Numbered from the stretch's first letter, positions 1 through 8,613 are shown. The stretch: 64,000 nt of DNA from Chryseobacterium endalhagicum (GCF_016745235.1 NZ_JAELVM010000001.1:1253856-1317855), one strand, 5' to 3'. Notes: generated by a model from the sequence alone, not told the origin. Made by a program: numbers and translations.

Positions 1-2
1 GA

Positions 3-557
3 ATAAGAGTGAACGAAAGGGATTACCGTAATTATTCGCCATTCAATTTCAATAAACACAAAGGAACTTTCGATGTGCTGTTTCATCTTCACGATACGGA
101 TTCTGTAGGAAGCAGCTTTGCCGGCAGTCTTTCCACAGGAGAAACCACGAAAATACTGATGCCACGGGGAAAACGTTTTTTTGAACCGAATGCAGCTATT
201 CACTTCTCCATCGGCGACGAAACTTCTCTGGGAAGCTCCCTGTCCATCAAGGAAGCAGCAGAAGATGGAGACGCCTCATTTGTATGTCTTCACGAGCTGG
301 AAGATTCTTCCGCATTAAAAGATCTGGAATTATACGGTTATCATTCGCCCAAAAACGACATACAAAACATCATGGAAGCCATCAACGACTTTTTGAAAGA
401 AGAGAAAGAAGCCGTTTACAACAATGAAGTGGTTTTCTACCTTACCGGAAACGGAAGTACCATGTCCGTCATCCGGAAATTCCTTAAAGCAAAGGGCGTG
501 GATGGGAAGTGTTTGAGATCACAGGCGTATTGGATGGAGGGAAAGAGGGGGTTGTGA
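3..557 (+). CDS. Siderophore-interacting (SIP, ferric-reductase-like) protein, 5' end cut off
   Basis: Partial gene. The frame is open from base 3, and the first in-window start (GTG at 9) is probably internal because the family usually has about 230-250 residues. Family members are cytoplasmic FAD-binding reductases that take ferric siderophores and release ferrous iron with NAD(P)H. What is visible is the C-terminal part: the GDETS motif (residues 69-73 counted from the GTG), then FYLTGNGSTM and the tail AYWMEGKRGL, matching the family's usual YW..GK.G ending. No partner genes are visible because the window starts here. Confidence 0.75.
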   Translation: MRVNERDYRNYSPFNFNKHKGTFDVLFHLHDTDSVGSSFAGSLSTGETTKILMPRGKRFFEPNAAIHFSIGDETSLGSSLSIKEAAEDGDASFVCLHELEDSSALKDLELYGYHSPKNDIQNIMEAINDFLKEEKEAVYNNEVVFYLTGNGSTMSVIRKFLKAKGVDGKCLRSQAYWMEGKRGL

Positions 558-675
558 AAACATGTATATCAGGTTATTTGCTAAAATATTTCATTATTTA
601 AGACAACAAAAGATTAATAACGATTTTAATTGATTGTAGATAATCTGCTTCTTTTTGTTTTATTTTGTAATAATT

Positions 676-1224
676 ATGAAAGATTACATCAAGTACTTGC
701 TTCCGTACAAGCAAAAATTTCCTATTGTTAATTTGACTAGGAGAGAATTAGTAGCTTTTGAAAATCTAGTTGTTAAATATCTTAATGTTCGAGATCTTAA
801 TGAGTTGCGAGATAAATTTGAAGGGCAAGCATTTATGGATAACTTTCTTGGCAAGTCAATTCCTATTGCAGCCTTACAGAAATATTTAAAATTTAATTTA
901 ATTGACCTTGAAAAGATCAATGTAGCTAGGTACAATTCTAAAGTTTCAATTTGTGGTAAAACGATCAATATTATTATGTTTGATTTCAATTTACCACTAA
1001 TAGATATTAATAATGATAATCCTTATATTTTTATTTATTCAACAGAATACTCAATGTTACAAATCTGCGGTTTCGCAAGCGCAGAAACAGTCAGGGAGAA
1101 TTTGAAAGATGTTAAGGAATATGGTTTTGGATCAAAACAAACCTTAAAAGGAAAATTTTATGGGTTTGATGGTTTAGTTCAGTTTAATAATATTATCGAA
1201 CTTGAAAAATTATTGTTAAATTAA
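676..1224 (+). CDS. Uncharacterised 182-residue protein at the edge of the defence island
   Basis: I do not recognise this protein. The ATG at 676 is preferred over an upstream TTG at 655, giving 182 residues. It looks soluble: no signal peptide, no membrane segment, lysine/asparagine-rich with AT-rich codons like the restriction genes that follow. The C-terminal part is beta-like and aromatic (around GKFYGFDGLVQF). It is convergent with the restriction operon, with about 43 bases between the two stop codons. Position and base composition suggest accessory DNA, possibly a defence or island cargo gene, but nothing in the sequence shows a function. Confidence 0.6.
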   Translation: MKDYIKYLLPYKQKFPIVNLTRRELVAFENLVVKYLNVRDLNELRDKFEGQAFMDNFLGKSIPIAALQKYLKFNLIDLEKINVARYNSKVSICGKTINIIMFDFNLPLIDINNDNPYIFIYSTEYSMLQICGFASAETVRENLKDVKEYGFGSKQTLKGKFYGFDGLVQFNNIIELEKLLLN

Positions 1225-1267
1225 CTAATACGATTAATAAAAATATAATATTCATAAGGAGATAACA

Positions 1268-2569
1268 TTATTCTTCATCCTGTGGAATTACATCATTATT
1301 CATAAAGGCCTCAAATGCGCCAATGGGTGCAAAGTCTATGCAGATTGTAGAATAATCATCTTTTTTCCGCCATAATCTTACCGAGTCTGTTTCTTTTATT
1401 TGAAGCCACTCACGGGTTACAAGCCTTCTTTCTTTTAAACCTAAAACATCAACTAATAACCATTGGCCTAATGCTGATTGTCCATACCTTTTTCCATTTT
1501 CATCATATTCTGTATTACTGCCGGATTGTAAACTTTTCATATTATCCTGAGTAACTAACGCAGGTATACTTTTTCCATTTGGAAGCTGGAGCCGAAAACG
1601 GACTTCGGGTTTATTCTTTTTTTCACCTTCATAAGCATCTCTGTATTTTTCAAAATCAAAAATGTTTTGAGTGAAGAAATTAGGATGCTTTTTGTGAAAC
1701 TCTCTTGGGATTGGAATGTAAACTTCGTTTAATGGTCTTAGTGTATCATAGTTTTTATTTTTAGGTGCTGCATTCCAAGCATTTAAGCCTGACTTTTCTT
1801 CAACTTCTTTACTGTGATAAGAATATAATGGTAAATATATTTCAACTATATCTTTTTTATCTTCTTTAGTACTTTCTGCTAGACCAAGATATGCTTGAAG
1901 TAAAAATGAAAAGGGATCTTCAATTATCTTTACATCAAATTGATTTAAAATTAAAGTATCATGTTTTGTAGAATCAAATTTCTGCCAAATTTGAGAATCG
2001 CTGAAAGTATATTTATAATCTTTGTTGCCATCTGACCAGGAAAATGCTGTTGGGGTTAAAAAGAAATCTTTTAAACTGTTAGTATCTATAAGAGGATAAG
2101 CACACTCGTTAATTAAAAATTTCCCTTCATCCCGTGTTACATAATGATAAATATTACTATTCTCTGTAAGACCAAGCCGCTCATAGTCACTTTGCATTCG
2201 TAAATTTTTTATCTCTGAAATTTTATGGGCCAGGCCTTCAGGACTATTACGAAAAAGATTAATTTCATTTTGATAACGTTTTAGCTGCATTACCTTTTGA
2301 AATGTAGGTTTAGAACCCATCCAGGTCTTTATTCCAATACCAATTCTATTTGTACCAAAAACAGATAATACATCATGTGGTGTATTACCTATATCTACAT
2401 TCTGACCATTAAATATTTTAGCAAAAACAGTTTCCTGAAATTTTGAGTCAAGATAAGGTATAAAGTCTCCTTGCTTTTGGCGGAAAAGATTGGACAATGC
2501 TCCATATACCTGTAAAAATTGAATATATTCACTACGCTGTTCGGCAGAATATTGTTCCCATACGCTCAT
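1268..2569 (-). CDS. Type II restriction endonuclease with NgoFVII-like C-terminal DNA-binding domain
   Basis: Last gene of the minus-strand restriction operon. Its ATG directly follows the methyltransferase TAA, so translation is probably coupled. The C-terminal third resembles the B3-like recognition domain of NgoFVII-family enzymes: EVYIPIPREFH, FRLQLPNGKSIPALVTQDN, LGQWLLVDVLGL and a late DSVRLWRK. The N-terminal half lacks the phospholipase-D HxK motif of NgoFVII. It has instead a candidate PD-(D/E)XK core (E46, D66, then GIK with K81) in which the middle acid would be replaced by glycine. The role is inferred as cleavage of unmethylated DNA at the site protected by the neighbouring enzyme. 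Restriction function is fairly secure from context; the fold of the nuclease domain is not. Confidence 0.75.
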   Translation of the reverse strand: MSVWEQYSAEQRSEYIQFLQVYGALSNLFRQKQGDFIPYLDSKFQETVFAKIFNGQNVDIGNTPHDVLSVFGTNRIGIGIKTWMGSKPTFQKVMQLKRYQNEINLFRNSPEGLAHKISEIKNLRMQSDYERLGLTENSNIYHYVTRDEGKFLINECAYPLIDTNSLKDFFLTPTAFSWSDGNKDYKYTFSDSQIWQKFDSTKHDTLILNQFDVKIIEDPFSFLLQAYLGLAESTKEDKKDIVEIYLPLYSYHSKEVEEKSGLNAWNAAPKNKNYDTLRPLNEVYIPIPREFHKKHPNFFTQNIFDFEKYRDAYEGEKKNKPEVRFRLQLPNGKSIPALVTQDNMKSLQSGSNTEYDENGKRYGQSALGQWLLVDVLGLKERRLVTREWLQIKETDSVRLWRKKDDYSTICIDFAPIGAFEAFMNNDVIPQDEE

Positions 2570-3802
2570 TTATAAAACCTTTATAATCTGTTTACTAATT
2601 CTTTCAACTAAACTTGTGGTTACTGAATTTCCTGCCTGCATATATAGTTTACTGTTTGCGATGTTGGGCAGTATAAAATTTTCCATTGGATAACCTTGAA
2701 AAGCAAAACATTCTTTTGGAGTCAGCTTCCTGATACCAAAGTCATCTTTTATTAATGGGACATTGTGGCCACCAGCTCCCATATTAGCTGTTAAAGTAGG
2801 ACAAACATTATTTTTATTTTCCCTTACATAAACACGTCTCCATTGATAAACAGTATCCTTATTTGTCATTATCTTTTTAAGTTCCGGATAGTACTGATGT
2901 GTTTCAGGATAATAAAATTTTTCATCTTGTTTTCCTTTCTCCAAAAAATCATGAATAGTCTTAGTAAGTTTCATTTCTTTAGGAAATTCAAACTGTTCAT
3001 AATTAGGAACCTGATCCGGATCCAGAGCAACTATAAAAATTCTTTCACGATTTTGTGGAACATTTCCATGTGTCATTGAATTTAATACTTTATAGAATGC
3101 TTTATATCCTAGTTTTTCTTCTAGAATTTCAATAATTACTTTGAAAGTGTTTCCCTTATCATGAGATACCAAATTTTTTACATTCTCTAAAAAGACAACT
3201 CTTGGTCTGTGTTTCTCAATAATCTGTTCAATATCAAAAAATAAAGTTCCTCTAGTGTCTGAAAAGCCTTTTTGGTAGCCTGCTATAGAAAAGGCCTGAC
3301 AGGGAAATCCTGCACAGAGGACATCTATCTTTTCATTTGGAATTCTGCTTTTTACTTCATCTTTTGTTATGTCTCCAAAAGGCGTTTCTCCAAAATTCTC
3401 TCTATAAGTAATTTTTGCATCCTTATTCCATTCGCTAGTGTAAATACATTTCCCTCCAGCGTTCTGCATAGCAATTCTAAAACCGCCTATACCAGCAAAT
3501 AAGTCAATGAATTTGAAAGAGTAATTTTCAGGTGTAGGAAAAGGAACATTTTCTACCTCAAATAAAAATTGCTGAATAGCTTCTTCCTCAACTATTGATA
3601 TATTATTCTCCTGCTTGTATTCTACATAGTTCTTTATCACCTGCATAGCATCTTCTTTGTAGTGAGAAGATAAACCATTGTGTATATTATGAAGATAATG
3701 AGTTAATACAGCCTCCCCATCTTCAATAATCCTGGATGGTATTGTTTGATAGGTTTTAGTATTTAATTCTTCAACGCTGATATTTTGTTTTGCTAGCTTC
3801 AT
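2570..3802 (-). CDS. DNA (cytosine-5)-methyltransferase of the R-M system
   Basis: Transfers a methyl group from S-adenosylmethionine to C5 of cytosine in a specific DNA site, protecting it from the linked nuclease. The ordered C5-methylase motifs are all visible: motif I FIDLFAGIGGFR (near residue 102), motif IV GFPCQAFSIAG with the catalytic PCQ cysteine, motif VI FLENVKN, motif VIII QNRERIFIVAL, a short target-recognition region, motif IX LTPKECFAFQGYP and motif X AGNSV. An extra N-terminal stretch of about 100 residues precedes motif I; single-domain enzymes often start nearer to it. It lies between the 129-residue protein (48-base gap) and the nuclease (no gap). The recognition sequence cannot be read from sequence alone. 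Confidence 0.95.
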   Translation of the reverse strand: MKLAKQNISVEELNTKTYQTIPSRIIEDGEAVLTHYLHNIHNGLSSHYKEDAMQVIKNYVEYKQENNISIVEEEAIQQFLFEVENVPFPTPENYSFKFIDLFAGIGGFRIAMQNAGGKCIYTSEWNKDAKITYRENFGETPFGDITKDEVKSRIPNEKIDVLCAGFPCQAFSIAGYQKGFSDTRGTLFFDIEQIIEKHRPRVVFLENVKNLVSHDKGNTFKVIIEILEEKLGYKAFYKVLNSMTHGNVPQNRERIFIVALDPDQVPNYEQFEFPKEMKLTKTIHDFLEKGKQDEKFYYPETHQYYPELKKIMTNKDTVYQWRRVYVRENKNNVCPTLTANMGAGGHNVPLIKDDFGIRKLTPKECFAFQGYPMENFILPNIANSKLYMQAGNSVTTSLVERISKQIIKVL

Positions 3803-3850
3803 TTCTTTCTAAATCAAAGCGCAATTTACAAAAAAGAGTACGAAAAATCC

Positions 3851-4240
3851 TTAAATTTTGGTAATAAGAATTTCTGTAGGGCTTATGAAGTCAATTCTAA
3901 TTTTATCACCGATTTGGGCATTAATATGTGCATACCAGCTTCCTAAAAGTTTTAAATTTCTTGAGCCGTGAAATTGCTTAGCATGTATGCTTCCTGCACG
4001 GCTGCAACCAGTGGATTTTAATTGTACATTAGTTAAAAAGCCGTCGCTTGAGCTGCATGTATAAATATTGTTGTTTTGTGAATTACTATTTGTAATATCA
4101 AAATCTCTGGCAATGAATGCAGGAATTTGTAAATATCCCTCACCATATACAATTCCTCTAGATAAAGTATGTCTATGGTTCCCCCATTCTAAGTGGGCTT
4201 GTTTTAATGTTGTTATAAAACTATCTCCTGTGCTTGGCAT
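3851..4240 (-). CDS. Small uncharacterised protein inside the R-M operon
   Basis: 129 residues, between vsr (6-base gap) and the C5-methyltransferase. I do not recognise a named family. It is predicted beta-rich and soluble, with blocks that look conserved-like: HTLSRGIVYGEGYLQIP near the N-terminus, then KQFHGSRNLKLLGSWY, and a terminal GDKIRIDFISPTEI. The YGEGY-IP block and the GDK-SPTEI ending suggest a small beta-barrel such as a B3-like DNA-binding module, but that is a guess. Its place in a four-gene operon with vsr, methylase and nuclease argues for a role in restriction, for example as a specificity, control or accessory nuclease subunit. Confidence 0.7.
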   Translation of the reverse strand: MPSTGDSFITTLKQAHLEWGNHRHTLSRGIVYGEGYLQIPAFIARDFDITNSNSQNNNIYTCSSSDGFLTNVQLKSTGCSRAGSIHAKQFHGSRNLKLLGSWYAHINAQIGDKIRIDFISPTEILITKI

Positions 4241-4246
4241 ATATGG

Positions 4247-4672
4247 TTATTTTTTTGTTTTTAATTTATTAATTTCATCTTCGATATGTAAAATAGATGT
4301 ATTTAAATTCTTTTCAAGCTCTTTTGACCAAAATCTTAAAATTGTCCACCCCTGTTCAGATAATTTTGAATTCACTTCATTATCTCTCTGCATATTTCTT
4401 TCAATTTTAGGAATCCAATACTCTTGATTCGTTTTAAGCTTTTTCTTTCTTATTTCCCAGTCTTTTCCATGCCAAAACTCTCCATCAACAAATATGGCTA
4501 GTTTTATTTTTTTGAAAGTTAGATCAGGCTTCCCAAAGACAGATCTATTATTTTTACGATATCTATAACCTTTTGCAAACAAAGATTTAGCTAGAATTAC
4601 TTCAGCTTTAGTACCCGTAGCCTTTATGGCTTGCATATTCTTCCTTCTTTGTTCTTTAGTTAGGTTGTCCAT
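4247..4672 (-). CDS. vsr: Very short patch repair (Vsr) mismatch endonuclease
   Basis: Nicks DNA at T:G mismatches produced when 5-methylcytosine deaminates inside the methylase's site, starting very short patch repair. The length (141 residues) is normal. Visible family features are the N-terminal RRKNMQAIKATGTKAE segment, the nuclease core FGKPDLTF followed by LAIFVDGEFWHG with catalytic Asp and His, and the late GWTILRFWSKEL. It is first in the operon, as often happens when Vsr travels with its cognate cytosine methylase; this supports the C5 assignment of the next enzymes. The start is ATG at 4672. No TAnnTTTG box is obvious upstream on the minus strand. Confidence 0.95.
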   Translation of the reverse strand: MDNLTKEQRRKNMQAIKATGTKAEVILAKSLFAKGYRYRKNNRSVFGKPDLTFKKIKLAIFVDGEFWHGKDWEIRKKKLKTNQEYWIPKIERNMQRDNEVNSKLSEQGWTILRFWSKELEKNLNTSILHIEDEINKLKTKK

Positions 4673-4897
4673 TTGTTAAAGTTACAGATTTTACATAAAA
4701 TTTAAAACTCAATTAGTAAGTATTATTAAGATTTTATTGAATTTTGTAAATTAATATTATTTTTAAAAGCAAGGAGATTTTATGCTGTTACGAAGCAGGT
4801 TTAATGAAAATATGATGGTGATAGTTGATGTAATAATTTGTACTTAATAATATGACATATATCCAATTTTTGTAATTTCTAAACCCCAAATTTTCTT

Positions 4898-4905
4898 TAT
4901 ATTTG
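4898..4905 (+). promoter_or_regulatory. -7 box (TATATTTG) for the XRE regulator gene
   Basis: Exact match to the Bacteroidetes TAnnTTTG element, ending 22 bases before the ATG at 4928. No well-spaced -33 TTTG is seen. The 255-base divergent spacer 4673-4927 is very AT-rich and holds no convincing gene. Confidence 0.6.
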
Positions 4906-4927
4906 CGCAAAGCACATACAAATCATT

Positions 4928-5311
4928 ATGGAAAAGCTAAGAAATCTAAGAAAGCAAAGAGGCCTCACTCAGGAATACATGTCAAACATTATTGCAACAG
5001 ATGTTTCCAACTATTCCCGTAAGGAAAGTGGAGGCGTAAGGATCTATGACGACGAGTGGGAAAAGCTTGCCAAAGCTTTGGATGTTCCTGTGGAGGAAAT
5101 TAAAGAAGATAGAGCTTCTGATTTAGTGCAGAATAATGACAACAATGGGGCAACTTTTAATGATCATGCTGGAAATTTTCAGTCTACAAATTATACCTAT
5201 TGTAATATCCCGGATTATATATTAGAAAACCAGCAGGAATACATAAAAATCCTGAAGGAGCAGATTGACGCGCTGAAACAGGAAGTGAAAAGCCTTAAAT
5301 CCAAAAGATAA
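4928..5311 (+). CDS. XRE-family helix-turn-helix regulator with C-terminal coiled coil
   Basis: A 127-residue DNA-binding regulator. Residues 1-60 form an XRE/Cro helix-turn-helix (LRNLRKQRGLTQEYMSNI, then WEKLAKALDVPVEEI). A polar linker rich in Asn and Asp follows, and the last 30 residues are a probable coiled coil (YIKILKEQIDALKQEVKSLK) for oligomerisation. Such proteins are common in Chryseobacterium. It is divergent from the restriction operon, so it may act as a controller of it, but the coiled-coil tail is unlike a classic C protein (usually about 80-100 residues). Its own promoter box is at 4898-4905 and a terminator follows at 5350. Confidence 0.85.
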   Translation: MEKLRNLRKQRGLTQEYMSNIIATDVSNYSRKESGGVRIYDDEWEKLAKALDVPVEEIKEDRASDLVQNNDNNGATFNDHAGNFQSTNYTYCNIPDYILENQQEYIKILKEQIDALKQEVKSLKSKR

Positions 5312-5349
5312 CGGATACTCTTTTCTAAAGAGAAATCATACCTTATATC

Positions 5350-5380
5350 ATACTGCTTCTACGGAGGCAGTATTTTTTTT
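5350..5380 (+). terminator. Intrinsic terminator after the XRE gene
   Basis: Perfect stem ATACTGC / GCAGTAT with a 10-base loop, followed by eight T residues. Confidence 0.85.
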
Positions 5381-5537
5381 GGAATGTGTAAAAGCCTTTT
5401 TCACATTTTCATGTTTAAACCATCAATTTTTTCATTAAAAAATAAGGAGACATAAACCTCATTATTTAGTTTTAAGAATCTGATGAATGCCCACCAAAAA
5501 TTTGCTGATGACGCGTTTTTTCAATGCTTGTACTCAC

Positions 5538-5545
5538 TATATTTG
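5538..5545 (+). promoter_or_regulatory. -7 box (TATATTTG) before the 169-residue protein
   Basis: Exact TAnnTTTG match 31 bases before the ATG at 5577. The spacer 5381-5537 holds nothing else I can support. Confidence 0.55.
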
Positions 5546-5576
5546 GAATTATTAACCTCCAAAAACACACAAAATT

Positions 5577-6086
5577 ATGGCATTAGACAATTTAATCAGT
5601 TTAAGTTTTTCCAGTGAAGAATTAGCAGCTATTGATCAGGCTTTGCAGGCAATACAGACTGCGTTGTCAGGAAAAACCATCAACCTTACTCCGGAACAGC
5701 GGCAGCAGTACGGGAGGATTGCAGAGCAGAATAAACTTTTCGTCAACAAAGCGAAAAACTATATGGAGCAGTATGCACAGCACGTTCCGGGATTTCTCGA
5801 TAAAGCAGAATTCGACAGGGATTATACAGCCAGAGAACAAATCGAACAGCGTCTCCAGCGCCTGGACTCACTCCATGAGCAGCTATCCGATACTAAAGTT
5901 TTACTTGATCACGACAATTACCATAATGCGATCAGCTTTTACAGGAATATCAGATTCCTTTCCGAAGAAAATGTACCGGGAACCAATGTGATCTATGAAG
6001 ATTTGAAACAGTTCTTCGTCACATCTCCACAAACTCCTGTTACTCCGCCACCGCCTGCAAATAATACTGACAGCCAGCCAGGATAA
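5577..6086 (+). CDS. Uncharacterised helical protein with proline-rich tail
   Basis: 169 residues, no named family recognised, although similar proteins are common in flavobacteria. Residues 1-140 are predicted almost entirely helical with regular heptad-like leucines (for example ARE..EQRLQRLDSLHEQL). A flexible tail follows with TPVTPPPP near the C-terminus. There is no signal peptide or membrane segment, so it is probably cytosolic and may bind a partner through its helices. It is transcribed alone between its own promoter box and a strong terminator. Base composition is closer to the chromosomal average than the restriction genes to the left. Confidence 0.75.
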   Translation: MALDNLISLSFSSEELAAIDQALQAIQTALSGKTINLTPEQRQQYGRIAEQNKLFVNKAKNYMEQYAQHVPGFLDKAEFDRDYTAREQIEQRLQRLDSLHEQLSDTKVLLDHDNYHNAISFYRNIRFLSEENVPGTNVIYEDLKQFFVTSPQTPVTPPPPANNTDSQPG

Positions 6087-6112
6087 CAGGAATAGAAATA
6101 ACCCCAATGAAG

Positions 6113-6137
6113 AGCACGTTTACAGACGTGCTTTTTT
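6113..6137 (+). terminator. Intrinsic terminator
   Basis: Stem AGCACGT / ACGTGCT with a 6-base loop and a run of T, 27 bases after the stop at 6086. Confidence 0.9.
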
Positions 6138-6430
6138 ATGGATGCATAATAAAATTAGCACAAGGAAAGCAAAAAGTCACCTACACCGGTTAAGCCGAAG
6201 GATAAAACGCCTGCTTCATAGAATCAATGCAATTGATTCCCTCTTTGCCCTCTTAAAATATACAGGTTCAGAATTGAACCTTTGCGATAAAAAAACAGGC
6301 TGTTTTCTCCCTGCTTTCTCCATCAGGATGCCTTTAAAGTGGCTTCATACACTTGGATAAACCCCTGGCTCCCCTTGAATAACCGGCTAAAGCCTCTCTA
6401 CAAGTCCCCGGAACCCGTTATGCAAGCCTA

Positions 6431-6456
6431 TCTACCCCCTTACCCAAGGGGGTAGA
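6431..6456. repeat. Perfect 11-bp inverted repeat (hairpin)
   Basis: Arms TCTACCCCCTT and AAGGGGGTAGA with the 4-base loop ACCC. No T-run follows on either side, so it is not a standard terminator. Confidence 0.85.
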
Positions 6457-6610
6457 TACCCTTTATGAAGGGGCTGTCGGCCGTTCGGAAGTGCCTCTGG
6501 AGGCTTATTGAAGAGGGTAGAGCCGCTTTTTAAGGATTTGGTATTCTTGTAGCCTTTGCTGGAGTGTTTTTTTGTTGAAAAATTACGTTTTCCCGTAAGC
6601 AGGAATTAAA

Positions 6611-6618
6611 TATTTTTG
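6611..6618 (+). promoter_or_regulatory. -7 box (TATTTTTG) for mcrBC
   Basis: TAnnTTTG match 34 bases before the mcrB ATG. No clear -33 element at the usual spacing. Confidence 0.5.
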
Positions 6619-6652
6619 GTATACTTGCCATGCATAAAACTAATAGACCAGA

Positions 6653-8608
6653 ATGAAATATTGGCATCTACAAATGTGTTTACCTTACGGTAGGAAAGGC
6701 GGATTTTATGATTCCCGTCCTATACTAAAACATTCATCAGCTTTAATAGCCTCGGGAGAATGGGAAAGTCATCAATGTATAAATTTTAAAAACTTCGAAG
6801 GCGATGGTCTGGATCAGGGAGATATAGTTTTAGTCAGAGAAGGTAAAAGACCACTGGCATTAGTAAGGGTTTTGGATGATATTGCCTTTTATGAAAAAGA
6901 GCTGGAACAACAATTTAGACATAATTGGTTCAGAAAAGTTAATATTCTAAAATGGTTTGAAGATGACGAAGATTTTCCTCAGCCGCAGGGTACACTTCAG
7001 ATCTTAAATAGTCCATATACAGATTCGTACAAATATATTCACGATAGGCTAAAGCAAATAACCAAAGAAACAAAAATGAAAGAAATAACTGATTTATTAA
7101 AGTATAAAAATCAAATTATCCTGCAAGGGCCTCCAGGAACCGGAAAAACAAAGCTTGCAAAAGAAATCGCTGAAGCACTTATCGATAAAGATGCTGTAAT
7201 TGAAAAACCTGATGTCATTAATGCTGATGATATTAAGAAACTGATAAAAATAGGACAAAGAATAAAAACTGTTGGTGGTAGAGGAGATTATGAAATTAAA
7301 GAAATTAATAATGATACGTTATTAATTTCTACTTCAGGAGAAGATAGAAAGCCAACGATAAACGGAGTAATTTCTTTCTATAAAAATCATAAAAACGGTG
7401 AAAATTGGAATACTACCGATTTAAGTAATGTTCAGTTATATGAAATGGCTATAGCAAAATATATTTCTGAATTTTATGATTCATCAGATAGACTTGCCAA
7501 TGAAGATAGCCAGCCGCAGTTTAAGCTCTTGCAGTTTCATCCAAGTTATACATATGAAGATTTTGTGAGAGGTATCGTTGCAGAAAGTAAAGGTAATTTT
7601 ATAGAATATAAAAATGTAAATAAAACATTGGGGTTATTTGCCAAAACGGCTTTAGATAATTATTTAAATAGTAAAAAAGACATTTCAGTATTATCCAAAG
7701 AAAAATGGGTAGATCTGCAGTTTGATAGATTTGTGGAAAAAATTGCTGAAGATCTTAATAATGAAAAATATTTTAAGCTTACTGATAGTGTCAACATTGT
7801 TGATTTGGAAGATGATGCCTTTTTATATATAGGCACTGTTTGGAAAGGATATCAGCATAGAATGCCATTCAAAGATATTAAACAAGCTTTTTTAGATGGT
7901 AATACGATTCGTATAGAGCTTTCTAAGAATGCCAATATTTCCGGTTCTGCGAGACAGCACGCAACTTACTATGTAGCAGTATTGAAAGCCTTTTTGGAAT
8001 TTATAAAAGATGAAAAGTATTCTGAAGAAAAAGGAGAAGTAAAGCTTAAAAATTATGTTTTGGTCATCGATGAAATAAATCGTGCAAATTTATCCTCTGT
8101 TTTGGGAGAGTTAATTTATGCTTTAGAATATAGGGGCGAAAAGGTTGACAGTATGTATAGTGTAGAAGGGTCCAGCAAATTAGTATTACCTCCGAACTTA
8201 TATATTATTGGCACTATGAATACAGCAGATAGAAGTGTGGGGCACATTGATTATGCCATTAGAAGGCGATTTGGTTTTGTTGATGTTTTACCTAAAAATC
8301 TGAGCCCTGAACTACAGGATGACTTTGATGTAGACTTGTTTGTTTCAGTTTCAGAACTATTTATCCAGAATTATAGTGTTGATCAGGACTATGAAAATAT
8401 AGTGCCCTCTGAATATTTGTCCTCAGATTTTGACCCTAAGGAAGTATGGTTAGGTCATTCCTATTTTATAAAACCGAAAGAATTGGATGCTGATATGGAA
8501 ATGCGTCTGGAATATGAAATAAAACCCATCCTGAGAGAGTATGTAAAAGATGGAATTTTGAAAGAATCTGCTCTTGCCATGATAGAGAATTTATCAACAG
8601 TTAAGTAA
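6653..8608 (+). CDS. mcrB: McrB-type GTP-dependent motor subunit of a type IV restriction system
   Basis: AAA+ GTPase that recognises modified DNA and translocates it for cutting by McrC. The N-terminal 110 residues look like a modified-base reader of the EVE type (MKYWHLQM start, then GDIVLVREGKRPLALVRV). The motor follows: Walker A GPPGTGKTKLAKE near residue 160, the McrB block QFHPSYTYEDFVRG, Walker B YVLVIDEINRANLSSVLGE near 470, and the McrB signature GTMNTADRSVGHIDYAIRRR near 525. Length (651) is normal for EVE-McrB fusions. The mcrC ATG follows after 5 bases, so the two are co-transcribed. It stands in the same island as a cytosine methyltransferase. Confidence 0.93.
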   Translation: MKYWHLQMCLPYGRKGGFYDSRPILKHSSALIASGEWESHQCINFKNFEGDGLDQGDIVLVREGKRPLALVRVLDDIAFYEKELEQQFRHNWFRKVNILKWFEDDEDFPQPQGTLQILNSPYTDSYKYIHDRLKQITKETKMKEITDLLKYKNQIILQGPPGTGKTKLAKEIAEALIDKDAVIEKPDVINADDIKKLIKIGQRIKTVGGRGDYEIKEINNDTLLISTSGEDRKPTINGVISFYKNHKNGENWNTTDLSNVQLYEMAIAKYISEFYDSSDRLANEDSQPQFKLLQFHPSYTYEDFVRGIVAESKGNFIEYKNVNKTLGLFAKTALDNYLNSKKDISVLSKEKWVDLQFDRFVEKIAEDLNNEKYFKLTDSVNIVDLEDDAFLYIGTVWKGYQHRMPFKDIKQAFLDGNTIRIELSKNANISGSARQHATYYVAVLKAFLEFIKDEKYSEEKGEVKLKNYVLVIDEINRANLSSVLGELIYALEYRGEKVDSMYSVEGSSKLVLPPNLYIIGTMNTADRSVGHIDYAIRRRFGFVDVLPKNLSPELQDDFDVDLFVSVSELFIQNYSVDQDYENIVPSEYLSSDFDPKEVWLGHSYFIKPKELDADMEMRLEYEIKPILREYVKDGILKESALAMIENLSTVK

Positions 8609-8613
8609 TCCAT

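Larger units (their letters stand above)
6138..6652. other. Non-coding, hairpin-dense spacer before mcrB
   Basis: No gene I trust. A 72-codon frame at 6142-6360 exists, but the sequence is dominated by short perfect inverted repeats: GAATCAAT/ATTGATTC (6221-6239), AGGTTCA/TGAACCT (6264-6281), AAAACA/TGTTTT (6292-6306), an 11-bp stem at 6431-6456, CCCTT/AAGGG (6459-6472) and GCCTC/GAGGC (6493-6504). The stretch 6360-6520 is visibly richer in G and C than its surroundings. It could be a structured RNA or a set of folded repeats. A promoter box for mcrB is at 6611-6618. Confidence 0.6.

Noticed and set aside
4782..4847. 21-codon frame with a purine-rich string before its ATG, between vsr and the XRE gene
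   Set aside because: Very short, no motif and in AT-rich DNA; chance is the simplest reading.
6142..6360. 72-codon frame just after a terminator
   Set aside because: It is made largely of inverted repeats, has an unusual basic composition and no recognisable pattern. More likely non-coding, although a short peptide cannot be fully excluded.
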